From assembly GCF_010015585.1 (NCBI RefSeq), contig NW_022985069.1, positions 611,871 to 666,405 of the forward strand: DNA of 54,535 nt, given 5' to 3'. Positions 45,068 through 54,535 of the stretch are shown here, in pieces (position 1 is the first letter of the stretch; every line of letters begins with the position of its first letter). The position numbers and the translations under genes are program-made. This DNA is from Eremomyces bilateralis CBS 781.70 (lineage: Eukaryota > Ascomycota > Dothideomycetes > Eremomycetales > Eremomycetaceae). The notes under the pieces were generated by a model. The model saw nothing but the letters and a program-made list of their open reading frames with translations, was not told where the DNA came from and did no database searches.

Positions 45068-46453
45068 ACTAGTAATATCGCAACATTCTCTCTACCGGTC
45101 CAGCCACCGATAGGTTGAGATGCAAGGCGGAACATTTGTGGCTTGCAGCCCAGGCACCTGGGATGCGGGACGCGGGAGCGATACGGGTTTCGATCAGTCC
45201 ATCCTCTCCTGACTACAAGTTCACCCTCCTGATCGCGGTCTGGGCCAGGGTCAAAGATCTTGGTCCCACGTAGATTTTCCCCAGCTCTTGGAATCTGGGG
45301 AAGTGGAATTTCATCTAGAACGGAAAACGCTACGGTACTAACGGTCAACGGATCTCATACGACCTCAACAGAATCATGATCGTATATCTCTCAACTTTGG
45401 GTTCGGCGCTCGTATCTGATAATCCGAGGGAATTTTCCATCGGCGTCCACTCCAAATCCGTCAGGACCAAGCATAGCGTAGAGAGATAAAATCCTTCATT
45501 TGACGGCCGAACCGTACATACGGGATTGGCACCAACTCAGAAATGAAAATCAACTGATCGAAATGGAATCAACATCATGAACTAGCGAATACGGCGCATT
45601 CTGACCATCTCATCTCCCCACGAGGCAATATCTCACCTCAACAACCGGGATATTTTGCCTATATCGACAATGGCCGGAGGAAGACGGGCCAACCGCCATG
45701 ACGAATCGACGAAGGAATAACTCGTCCGGGCCAGTGGAGCTGAAGGAATTATTCAACGATTATTGGCTCGTATTACGGTAAGCGCCGATATTCCGCGGTA
45801 AACCCCGCAGTATTAGGAGTCTTAAGTTGTTCGTCTCGTCTTCTACGGTTCTACCGGGAGCTATCCGTAATAACCGTTTTATTTTTTGGTTTTTATCTAG
45901 CCCTATTATTTGGGCCCCGTTTCTCCAAGTCCCCAGATTTTGCCTCCTGTTTTTCCCCAAAGTGGGCTCCTCAAGTCCCCTGCTGTGCTTGTTTAAGTCT
46001 ACAGAAGAGTGGGATAATTATTTCATACAGCGGACATTGTTCGGGTAGCGATCGGATTCCCTGTCATCAATTGCATGCTGTTTGGCTCCGTGGCTGCACT
46101 CATATCGTGGTCGCGCCTCGTAGTCATTGCTTTCCTCTGCAACAATTTCGTTGTCACCATCAATCTATCCCCCCCTCCGGAATACATCTTACATATTTCA
46201 TAAACCATATACCTCCTACTCCGCCGATACCCGCTTTTACGCTGAACCTTGCAGTCGAGCAGATTTCCTGGCCGTACATAATCACTTGCCGTGGTCCTTA
46301 TTCAAAGTTCGTCATGGCTTAGCCCATGGCGGATACCTCGTAGCGGGACCACCCACCCCCATCATTTCGACCGTGTGGTCTTGACATCGAACTCCATAAC
46401 CTTATCCTACCCCGAAGCGACATTTACATACGATTTGAATCGAAGTCGCCGAT
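45068..46453. other. 1.4 kb upstream region of facB
   Basis: No gene recognised. The stretch holds the 3' flank of the SET gene and probably the promoter and leader of facB. A T-rich run (TTTTATTTTTTGG) near 45878-45895 is the only clear bias. Minus-strand frames here look random. Confidence 0.45.
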
Positions 46454-49400
46454 ATGCCGGGCATTCTGCCTATGAAAGTTATTAAGATCGGGTCGGCAGC
46501 ACAGCAGCGTATTGCGCAAGCCTGGTTCGTCACAATCGCCACTATCCCGATGACGTACGCTAATAGTCCCTCAGTGACCGATGCCGATCGAAGAAAATCC
46601 GATGCGATGGCATGAGACCGTATGTAGCACGCCGTTCTCGGGATCGCTTCCCGCCTGACATCGTCGATACAGGAGCTGTACCCAGTGCGTCAATGTCGGT
46701 TTCGAATGTAAGACGAGCGACAAGCTCAGTCGACGCGCATTCCCTCGAGGGTACACCGAGTCCCTGGAAGATCGCGTACGCAGCCTCGAAACCGAAGTCC
46801 GGGACCTGAAGATCCTCCTCGACGAGAAAGATGAAAAGATCGATATGCTGTCCCGAATACACTCGCATTCGCACTCCCCACACATTAAGCCAATTCAGAT
46901 ACGGTCGAGTTCAACGCCATCGGCTGCTGGTCAGAATACGGATGAAGAGCGTGCCGTAGAAAAGGAAGGCACCTTCAAAGTGAACCAGTCGCCGGTGCTC
47001 GTTGAAGATGAACATTGCGAATCCTACTTTAGCGGCACGTCGAATAGCCGAACACTGATCGGTAAAGGAATAAACCAGCCTAGACGAAATCGCTGGCTGA
47101 CTTTGCTTCTAGATGCATTCAAAATGAAACTCCAAAGTTCGGGCAAATTCTGTGTCGATATCCACAGCAAAACCTTCTTTCCAGGAACCTCAAACCCCTC
47201 CACAATATCAGCAGAGGCTATGGATCCTCCACCACGACTAGTTTCGGATCAACTAGTCAATATCTTCTTCCAGGAATGGGCTCCGTTGTTCCCCATTTTA
47301 CATCGCCCGACGTTTCTGAGCGTCTATGAACGTTTCGTCGCAGGATCCGAGGAAGATCTGGATGAGAAGTCGATCGCTCAATTGTACCTGGTGTTTGCAA
47401 TTGCTGCTTTGGCGAGCGAGGTGAGCTCGACGTGCGCATCTTTCTATACGTGGCCTGTCTAATTCTAGTCAGAATGATCTGGACTTAAGTTCATTCGAAA
47501 AGCAGTGGCAGGACTCGCTCGAGTCCTTTATCATGGACAACGATATGGCTACGCTGCAGTGCCTGTCCCTTGCTCAGATCTACTGTTTGCAGACATCCGA
47601 TCAATCCAGGCTCTTCAAATACAAGGGTCTATCCGTTTCTCTTGCCCAAAGATTAGGCCTCCACCAGTCTCAGAAACGATTTGCGCTGGGTGCATTGAGC
47701 AGCGAGACCAGAAAGAAGGTGTTCTGGACGATATATACCCTCGATTGGTAAGGACTCCTGAATGTCACGCAACCAATGTATTGTTCTCTAATCCGTCCGC
47801 AGTATCGCCGCTGCCCAATTGGGCCTACCACGTGCGCTCAATGATGTCGACGTGTTCTGCGAGTACCCGGTCGACGCGGATGATGAGTATATCACCGAAA
47901 AAGGCTTTCTGCCAACGTTGCCTGGAGAGTACACGAAGCTTTCAAGCGCTCTCGCCCTCTTCCGACTCTCTAGGGTCCTTGCCAAGATTCTGGCAGAAGT
48001 ATATCCAGCTACCACAAGCTATGAAATTTCACTCAAGACCATCGCCAGACTTTCCGATGAATTGGAAGCCTGGCTCAGTGACCTAGCACCGCATCTCCGA
48101 TTGCAATTTGTGCAGGATAAGCCGAGTACCCACATGATCAGCAGCCGATCGCCGATCTTAGTATGTCCCCACGTTTGTCGCCCCGAAGCCATTGCTGATG
48201 TCAATAGTCACTTGCCTACAATTACATGCGGTTCCTATTGTTCCGCCCAGTAGCATGCTCTCATGCCACACTCGGAGGCCGGACATCATCAGCCCTCGTG
48301 TCGTTGGGCAGCGCGTCGAAGCGCATGATACAGATCATCCAGCTTCTCGAGGAGCGTAACCTCAGTTTCTCTTTCTGCCTGAACAAGTCTGATGTTCTCG
48401 TGTCGTGCGCTTTCGGATTACTTTTCCAGGCCGTGGACCTGGATCCGGAGGGAATGCTTCTAAGGGACAGCCATCGTCTCATTTTGAGCTCTATCGAAAT
48501 ACTCGAACACCAGACCATTCCGCTTGCTATTGAGCTGCGCCGGATTCTGTATACGACCTTCGGATCGAGACTTTCACAGCCACCACCTGCTCCGAACCAG
48601 CAGATCCCTATCCGATCTGACAGTGGCTCAAAGTCTCAAGAGGCCTTGCTGGCAACTCAACGACATCTGAAAGCGATTTCTGCGCGATTTTGCTCCCCCA
48701 ATAGCAGCAACAGTGAGGACGATGCTTTCAATCCAACCGAATTTCGTCGAGCAATCGCGCCCACTTCTTCGGATCGGCCGTCCTCGAGCTACCACAGGAA
48801 TATGTCACAGACCTCACTCTCGTCGACAACATCCGACCTGAAGCAGTCACCAGTTTACCAATCCTCTTCGACCATCATCCAACCATGTAAATCGCCCGAT
48901 TCGCAGGGAACGCCCAATAGCCACCTCAACCTGGACTACATGGCATTTACCTCCCCACCGGGACTCAGTACCAGCATCGCTTACTCTCCGAATACCTCCA
49001 CCTCCGAAACCGATGTGTCCCCCGATGAATGGGAACGCATCATCAGCACCATGGACAACGGTGCCATTACCATCTACGACACGATCTACGGCGGTCCTGG
49101 CATCGGTCCTGGCATCGATCCTGGGCATTTTGACTCTAACGATCAGCCTCCCGTTCCTGTTTCTCCCGCAAAGAAGCAGCGTCCGGGTGTTCCAGCTCAC
49201 ACCTTCGCGCGGCCACGACTCCCTATAGCGACTACGTCAACGCCATCCGTACCGACGCCGCACCTTACGTCGAGGGATTCACATGGAACGGCACCCGAGG
49301 CGCTCGACTGGTCCATGATGCTGCCGGTGGCACCGCTCCCATCGAAGAGCGTTCTGAGCTTGAGTGACGAGAGCACCTCGAGCGGAGTGGATGAATGGGG

Positions 49401-49497
49401 AATCTTGATGCCGGAGCTTAATGATGAAGGATTTGTGTTTGGGGATGGCGGTCTAAATGTGTCGGACTTTCATGTTAGCGGGAATGGGAGGGTCTGA
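46454..49497 (+). CDS. facB: acetate regulator FacB/Cat8-type Zn2Cys6 transcription factor
   Basis: A 911-aa nuclear activator from exons 46454-46524, 46575-46619, 46673-47061, 47113-47420, 47473-47747, 47803-48160 and 48208-49497. Two introns interrupt the zinc cluster; joined, it reads C24-X2-C27-X6-C34-X6-C41-X2-C44-X6-C51 after [13 protein letters not shown], as in FacB. Next are [20 protein letters not shown] and the leucine-heptad region to [16 protein letters not shown]. The middle domain has [40 protein letters not shown] and [11 protein letters not shown]. The tail is Ser/Thr/Pro-rich and acidic. FacB activates acetyl-CoA synthetase, glyoxylate-cycle and related genes for growth on acetate. 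The intron 47062-47112 is 51 nt and stop-free; I splice it because the product ([12 protein letters not shown]) fits relatives as I recall them. Confidence 0.92.
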
Positions 49498-50050
49498 TGT
49501 GGCCTTGCTTGGAGAAAAAAAGGGTCGCCGATTTTCACCGTCTATATGGTTTTCCTTTTGCTATTTTCCGTCCGATACCCTTTGCCACCTCTTGTTCCTC
49601 ATTGTTGCAGTCCCTTTTGTCTGTCATTATCCATCGGCCGAACAAAGTTGCGCTGGGTACCTGGAAAGATCGACTGGGCGGCATGCGCTGGGAAAGCTTC
49701 GTATGCCGCATTATTTTACAGTACATCTACAGGTTTACAATGCAGCGATATGATGAGATCAAAGCGTTGTAATTACAGAAAGTTCGATATAGGTTCAGCC
49801 ACAGGCCGTTTGAAATGAATTCAAATGAACAGAGCGGATGGCACATCGGGTCTCTACATTGAGCATCCTACACAGTAGCAGAATTCACCTCGGTATATCC
49901 GGTTACGGCCTAACGGACGTCAGAGACCTCCCTCCGACCATTGTATAAGTATTCGATGCGGCTCGTTAACCCTTGCGAATGTGGTATGCATCCACGAGTT
50001 CTCCCTACGGTGATAAGCCATCCTTAGGTCCATCCGAGCGCTCTTACCGC
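49498..50050. other. convergent intergenic region
   Basis: The shared 3' flank of facB (plus) and VPS23 (minus). The VPS23 frame read without splicing would run on to 49920, but the spliced stop at 50051 is preferred. No other gene. Confidence 0.5.
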
Positions 50051-51935
50051 CTACCGATCGAAGTTCTCCAACCCCATGCCATCCGCAATCTTCTTGATGA
50101 GTACCTTCTTTAGGAACTGTTCCCGAGCCAAGCTTCGCGTTTGCTGAGCATGGACCGTTAGCCACGTGGCACCCCAGGAGATGAAGAAATCGCCACACAC
50201 TTACCTTGATGAACAGATCAACACTGACTCTCCCGGCATCCAATGCACGGCTCAGCACGGCCCTCGCCTCATCCAGCGCGCTATCCTCGGCGCAAAGATT
50301 GTACAGCTGCCCACCCACGACGGTCGGAGCGACTAATACGTGGTCGATTTCCGGCGGCGGCTTCCGCTTCGCGTCTTCCATAACACGGTCGGCCTCTCTC
50401 ATCGCATCTCGCAGGATCTGCTCGTTCGATGATAGCGCCGCATCTAGCTGCTGTAGCTGATCGAGCTCGCCCTGGAGCCTCGCTTGCGCTTCCAGGAGGG
50501 CGGTCTGCTGCGCTTGCAGCGGGGGAATGGCGGAGGCATTGGAAGCGATGGTCTGGTTGATTTGGGAGACGAGGGCTTGGGAGATGGCGCGGAGGAGGGA
50601 GTCCTTTTCGGGGTTGGGTGGGATTGGAGGGGCGGGCGTATTATCCGGCTGCTCACCCTTTTGCGAGGGCAATGTAACGTCCAAAGGGGATGAAAGAAGA
50701 TCAACTGAGGGCTTTAGTTGGGGTGCGATTTGAGGAGGCGGTTGCGCCCATTGCATCCCAGGCTGGGGAGCAGTCGTATATTGTGGTACTCCGTGAGGAG
50801 GCAGAGGAGCGATGGGAGGATGTTGCTGCCTAGCTGCGGGTGGAATACGACCAGGGTAGTGGTCACCTGGTGATAGTGGACTTATTGGGCTGGATAGATC
50901 AGTGGGTGCAGGACCGTATGCCGGGCGAGGCGGCTGTCCTGGATGAGGTACCGGACGCCCACCCATAGATTTCTGGGCGGTATACGGAGCCGCATTCGTA
51001 CGATTGAAATGTTGAGGCTGGGCACCTGAGATACGGGCATCGTGAGGTAACGGAGGCAGAGGGGGTGGAGGACCGTATCGTGAAGATCTTGGTGGGGGTT
51101 CTTGGATCGTTTCACCAGGTTTGGGAGGCTTCGGTGGAGGTTGCGGCGGTGTGGATATAGATCCCTGGGGTCCGGCACCTGCAGTAGTCACGGGGCTCTG
51201 GCGCAATTCCGCCGGAGGAGGCGGTACTGGAGGAGGGGGAGGATTTGAGGATGCTACAGGCGGGTATTGTTGCTGCTGTCTTGAAATGACAGGGGGTTCT
51301 TTTGCGAAAACACCGCGTAGTATGCCCAAGAAATCCATTAGGCTTGACCTCTGTAAGAAGTTAGCTTGAATCCGGTTTCGGGACTATGATATTGGTGACT
51401 AGAACGAAGTCCTAGTCTTTCATATTTAAATCGGAAGGCTTACCTCCCAATATTGTGCCCATTGAGCGAGGTACGGGTGGTAGATTCTCCCATCAACATC
51501 AACATGTTGTCCTCGCCTCACCGCCATATCGCCTGTTGGAGTAACATATGCGAACGGTGGCTCCCGAGGATAGGCGTAAGGCACCCATAACGCGACAGGA
51601 AACCTATACGTCGTCCCGCGGAAGAGAACCGGTAAGGTCCCGCTCACGAGGAGCAACACGGATGAAGAGCCATCTTCGAAAGCTGGGCGAGCATGTGAGT
51701 CTTAGAGCTCATACCATAGACTTTGGAAGGGACATCTTACTGTAGATTTCTGTCCGCGGAGTCAGGGAGGGATAGTGCGACAAGGTCTCCGCAACGTCGG
51801 AGTATGTTCGATTGGCATCATGATATTTCTTGTAGAGATTAGCACGATGACCACACATACTGGTTAAAGCGTTTATCTTACACTCAGCAACACACTGTAC
51901 AGCCAGTTTAGGACTTTATCCGGTACGGCAGACAT
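50051..51935 (-). CDS. VPS23: ESCRT-I subunit VPS23/TSG101
   Basis: A 539-aa protein from minus-strand exons 51935-51882, 51828-51741, 51682-51444, 51350-50205 and 50143-50051. The UEV domain (residues ~1-145) reads VLNWLYSVLLSKYHDANRTY, SHYPSLTPRTEIY, FRGTTYRFPVALWVPYAYP, YVTPTGDMAVRRGQHVDVDG and HPYLAQWAQYWE; it lacks the catalytic Cys, as expected, and binds ubiquitin and PTAP-type motifs. A long Pro-rich linker (~150-330) follows, then a coiled coil (~350-420, LEAQARLQGELDQLQQLDAA) and the ESCRT-I core (VLVAPTVVGGQLYNLCAED; the last exon gives QTRSLAREQFLKKVLIKKIA). It sorts ubiquitinated cargo into multivesicular bodies; in aspergilli Vps23 also serves Pal/Rim pH signalling. Confidence 0.95.
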
Positions 51936-52750
51936 ACTCCGTTGCGTGATTGGCCTTATCTACCTAGATGGGAGGCCTGGCGATGGAAGAATTTGACGAG
52001 GTGCTTCATTTGGAGCGTCCAATGTTATTCAATTCTCGGCGGCGCGTTATGAAGTACCATTCAAGAGCCTCCATCAATCACTCATGAATTGTGGCGACCG
52101 CATATACGGACAAGTGAACGGATGGGAGTCAACGACGTGCGAAGCCGGGATTCCACAACGGGAAGCGAAATGAAGCACCGCCAAAGGCCAGCGAATGGAA
52201 ATCGTAACCAAAATCTGTCCGCAACAGGCTTCTCGCTATTCAGTGAAACTGATTGTCAATTCGTTAACAAGAAGCAGGCACTATTGTATTCGTTGGTCCG
52301 GAGATGCAGACAACACGAGCGACAGAATGGCAAAGACGTCAATCAAGGCCAAGTTTTGTTGCCTCAGGCCTCAACCCTATTCGCCGTCCAGATCGTGCCT
52401 TGCTTCTCCAAGTGACCGACAACGCCCTCAGAAATAATTTAATTCTAGGGGGGTATAGGGATTATCTATGGCTATGAGATGCGAGTGCAGGGCTTTTGTA
52501 TGTTGATGGCGAGGGGATGATTCATTGCAGAACTATTTGGCATGCTCGGGCCGGTCAAGGCGCTTACATATAATGCCCTCAGCACCAGACTTTCAGATAT
52601 TCGAATCAGTCCAGGTTCCATAAACGGCGTTCTTGCGTTGTACGGCCTTCAGGTTAATTTAATACCTGAAATGCTATTCTAAGAGCAATATGGACACACA
52701 ATTCGGGCATCCTCCAACCTCTACTGGAGCAATCCTATCCAAAACCCTGG
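51936..52750. other. intergenic stretch
   Basis: The promoter side of VPS23 and the 3' side of the aminotransferase gene (both minus strand). Plus-strand frames at 52089-52437 show no domain or protein-like bias. No RNA gene recognised. Confidence 0.45.
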
Positions 52751-54151
52751 CTAGTAGACACCAAGGACTTGATCCAAGACTTTGACCAAGGCAGCCATCT
52801 CGTCCACTATCATCGATTTAGCTGATGACCCTTCTGGCCTGCTTCGATGTACTCACCTGTGTTGTAATGGACAGCACTGACCCGAACAACACCCTCTGGT
52901 CCAGCATCAAGCATCTGCTCGACCAGCCGTTTAGAATAGAAATGACCCCAACGGAACCCGAAGCCAGAAATCGCCTCAACTGACTCCACAATTTCCTTCG
53001 AACTTCTTCCTTTGACGATGAAGCTGATCGTGGGAAAGCGTATAGATGGGTCTGGCATCGTCTCACCGTAGATAGTGACACCTTCTTTGCTGGACAGGTA
53101 GTCAAGCAGAACACTTTGAAGCTTCCTTTCATGCTCCGCGATGCCATCGTACAGAGTCTGCCAGGAGTCACCTCCAAGATACTCCACTATGTGAGGGATG
53201 GATTGCGTAAGCTCGTAATTCGATGCAGCCAGCCCGAGCTTGTACTCCAGGGTGTCTGTCGGATCGAAGAAATGTCCCAGGGACAGCAGGTCCTTCTGAG
53301 CTTCCCTGCTTGCATATAGCATCCCAATGTGCGGTCCGTAGACCTGAAATAATCAGCTTCCATTTGCCAAAAAGGGGCAGTCTCCTACCTTATACCACGA
53401 GAAGCAATAGAAGTCCACCCCAAGGTCTCGGACATCAATACGCCTATGAGGCAGAAACGCGACACCATCGACACACAATCTTGCGCCTTGAACAGTATGA
53501 ACCTTCTCGGCAATCGCTTTTATATCATGGATGGTTCCGAGAACGTTACTAGAGTGAGTACAGGAGACCAGTCTGGTCTTTGGAGTCAATAGAGCATCGA
53601 GTTGCTCCGCTTCGAGTTTTGGATTGGTGGAATTTGGGGGAGCCCACCACTTCAAAGTCAACTTCAAGCGGTCTGCAATCGAAATCCACGATGAAATATT
53701 GGCTTCGTGGTCGACCTTGGAGACGATCAACTCATCCCCGCTCTTGAACTCGAGTGCCTCCGACAGGTTCCGGAGCAGCTGAGTTGTCGATCCGCCAATT
53801 ACTAGTTGGCATAAGCTGTTTGTTAATCTCATCTGACATCTGAATTTCGGTTACCGATCTCGTCAACATCGGCGTTGATGAAAGATGCCGCAGCACGATA
53901 TCCATCCGTATACCGCTTGGTCGATTCCTGCCCGATGGCATACGTCGATCCCATCTGGACATTCGAACTCGACAGGTATTTGGAGATTCTGTCTATGTTA
54001 CTCTGATCCTCTTTACCATACGAGAGACGTCATACGAGTCTATGACCTCCCTAAGTACTTGACTTCCCCCAGCATTGTCCAGATAAGTCTGGCTGGCGCT
54101 AAGAGCGGGGAAGTGGCTACGAACTTCGTCTATGTCGAAGGTTTGCACCAT
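52751..54151 (-). CDS. class V aminotransferase, cysteine-desulfurase-like
   Basis: A 401-aa PLP enzyme from minus-strand exons 54151-54036, 53988-53855, 53801-53389, 53343-52857 and 52806-52751. Residues 1-35 (DIDEVRSHFPALSASQTYLD followed by NAGGSQ) are the usual start of the cysteine-desulfurase-like group. Then come VIGGSTTQLLRNLSEAL (phosphate loop), SKVDHEANISSWISIADRL with the PLP-stacking His, CVDGVAFLPHRRIDVRDLGV with the Asp that pairs with the PLP nitrogen, and FYCFSWYKVYGPHIGMLY with the Schiff-base Lys221 at an exon end. The C-terminus, VRVSAVHYNTVDEMAALVKV, appears only after removing the last 50-nt intron; reading through gives an unrelated tail. The reaction may be cysteine desulfuration or a related lyase or epimerase step; the substrate cannot be told. 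Confidence 0.9.
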
Positions 54152-54535
54152 TTTGGAGATCGTCGGTCCTGAATGATGATGAGATGTATGTGTATCAATA
54201 GATCTAATTTCAGATGAATTTGAAGCATTAAATTTCTTTTTTGATCGGGATAGAAGCGATAGATCTTACTATCACGTCACGGTGGTCGATGTTTCCTGTC
54301 AGAGATCCGTGGCTATCCGCGCCCCTGGTTCGTCAGCTGAAGCTTACCTCATCCACACTGTGGACGGCGGCTCACTGGACGCTATATCCCTAATCTAGCG
54401 CCAACCTTCTAAACGATAATGCGGTCTAAACGATAACTTAATACATACTCCGCGCTATGAAGTTTGTAGATACCAAATTTCCACCACCAGCACTACTATT
54501 CATCTCCAAATCGACATCGCCACGTAGGATCATGC
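54152..54535. other. end of window, probable promoter region
   Basis: Upstream of the class V aminotransferase gene. A 14-base near-repeat (TCTAAACGATAA) appears twice around 54407-54437. No gene seen before the window ends. Confidence 0.4.

Noticed and set aside
45616-45679. CreA-like SYGGRG hexamers upstream of facB (CCCCAC at 45616, CCGGAG at 45674)
   Set aside because: Such 6-base words are expected often by chance; no clustering convincing enough to call a regulatory site.
49920-50050. Extension of the VPS23 frame to a stop at 49920
   Set aside because: Removing the intron 50204-50144 restores the conserved ESCRT-I core end and a stop at 50051; the read-through tail has no family features.
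1-54535. CRISPR arrays, operons, bacterial ribosome sites and intact transposons
   Set aside because: The introns and gene families are eukaryotic; no regularly spaced repeats, no terminal repeats and no transposase or reverse-transcriptase motifs were noticed.

Overview
The window looks like nuclear DNA of a filamentous ascomycete (Pezizomycotina, probably a eurotiomycete close to Aspergillus/Penicillium). The signs are many 45-90 nt GT-AG introns, often with a CTAAC/CTGAC-like branch site just before the acceptor, monocistronic genes on both strands, two Zn2Cys6 regulators, and a gene that reads like the acetate regulator FacB. The placement is by recalled protein features, not by a search. 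All splice models were made by hand from frame, splice sites and family conservation. Every multi-exon model reported here closes in frame.

Left part (1-18 kb): the 3' end of a Pro/Arg-rich gene; a Zn2Cys6 regulator with a 32-Gln tract (2839-4966); an F-box/LRR protein (7083-8152); an unrecognised 574-aa protein with a disordered tail (9000-10777); a Ser/Thr/Pro-rich secreted, GPI-like protein (11222-12079, minus); a 2.9 kb stretch with no gene; a secreted 817-aa protein built of five repeated four-cysteine modules (14977-17430); and a small hypothetical protein (17702-18124, minus).

Middle part (19-33 kb): an mpaB/DUF2236-type membrane oxygenase homologue, a DUF3431 type II membrane protein, an SR-type RRM protein, the mitochondrial phosphatidylglycerophosphatase GEP4, an N2227/carnosine N-methyltransferase-like protein with a signal-like N-terminus, a 14-TM-type MFS transporter, a doubtful short minus ORF and a small heat-shock protein.

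Right part (33.6-54.5 kb): a WDR44-like WD40 protein convergent with D-xylulose kinase, a small Gln/Pro-rich protein, the Elongator-associated factor KTI12 (first coding exon of two codons), a SET-domain lysine methyltransferase of the SETD6/RKM kind, FacB, the ESCRT-I subunit VPS23/TSG101, and a cysteine-desulfurase-like class V aminotransferase.

Most genes are ordinary housekeeping or carbon-use genes and I see no biosynthetic cluster. No CRISPR array, tRNA, rRNA or intact mobile element was found. The best candidates for something undescribed are the five-module secreted protein, an upstream ORF that overlaps the xylulokinase start codon, and two short introns (48 and 51 nt) that are multiples of three without stops, so retention would insert 16 or 17 residues.
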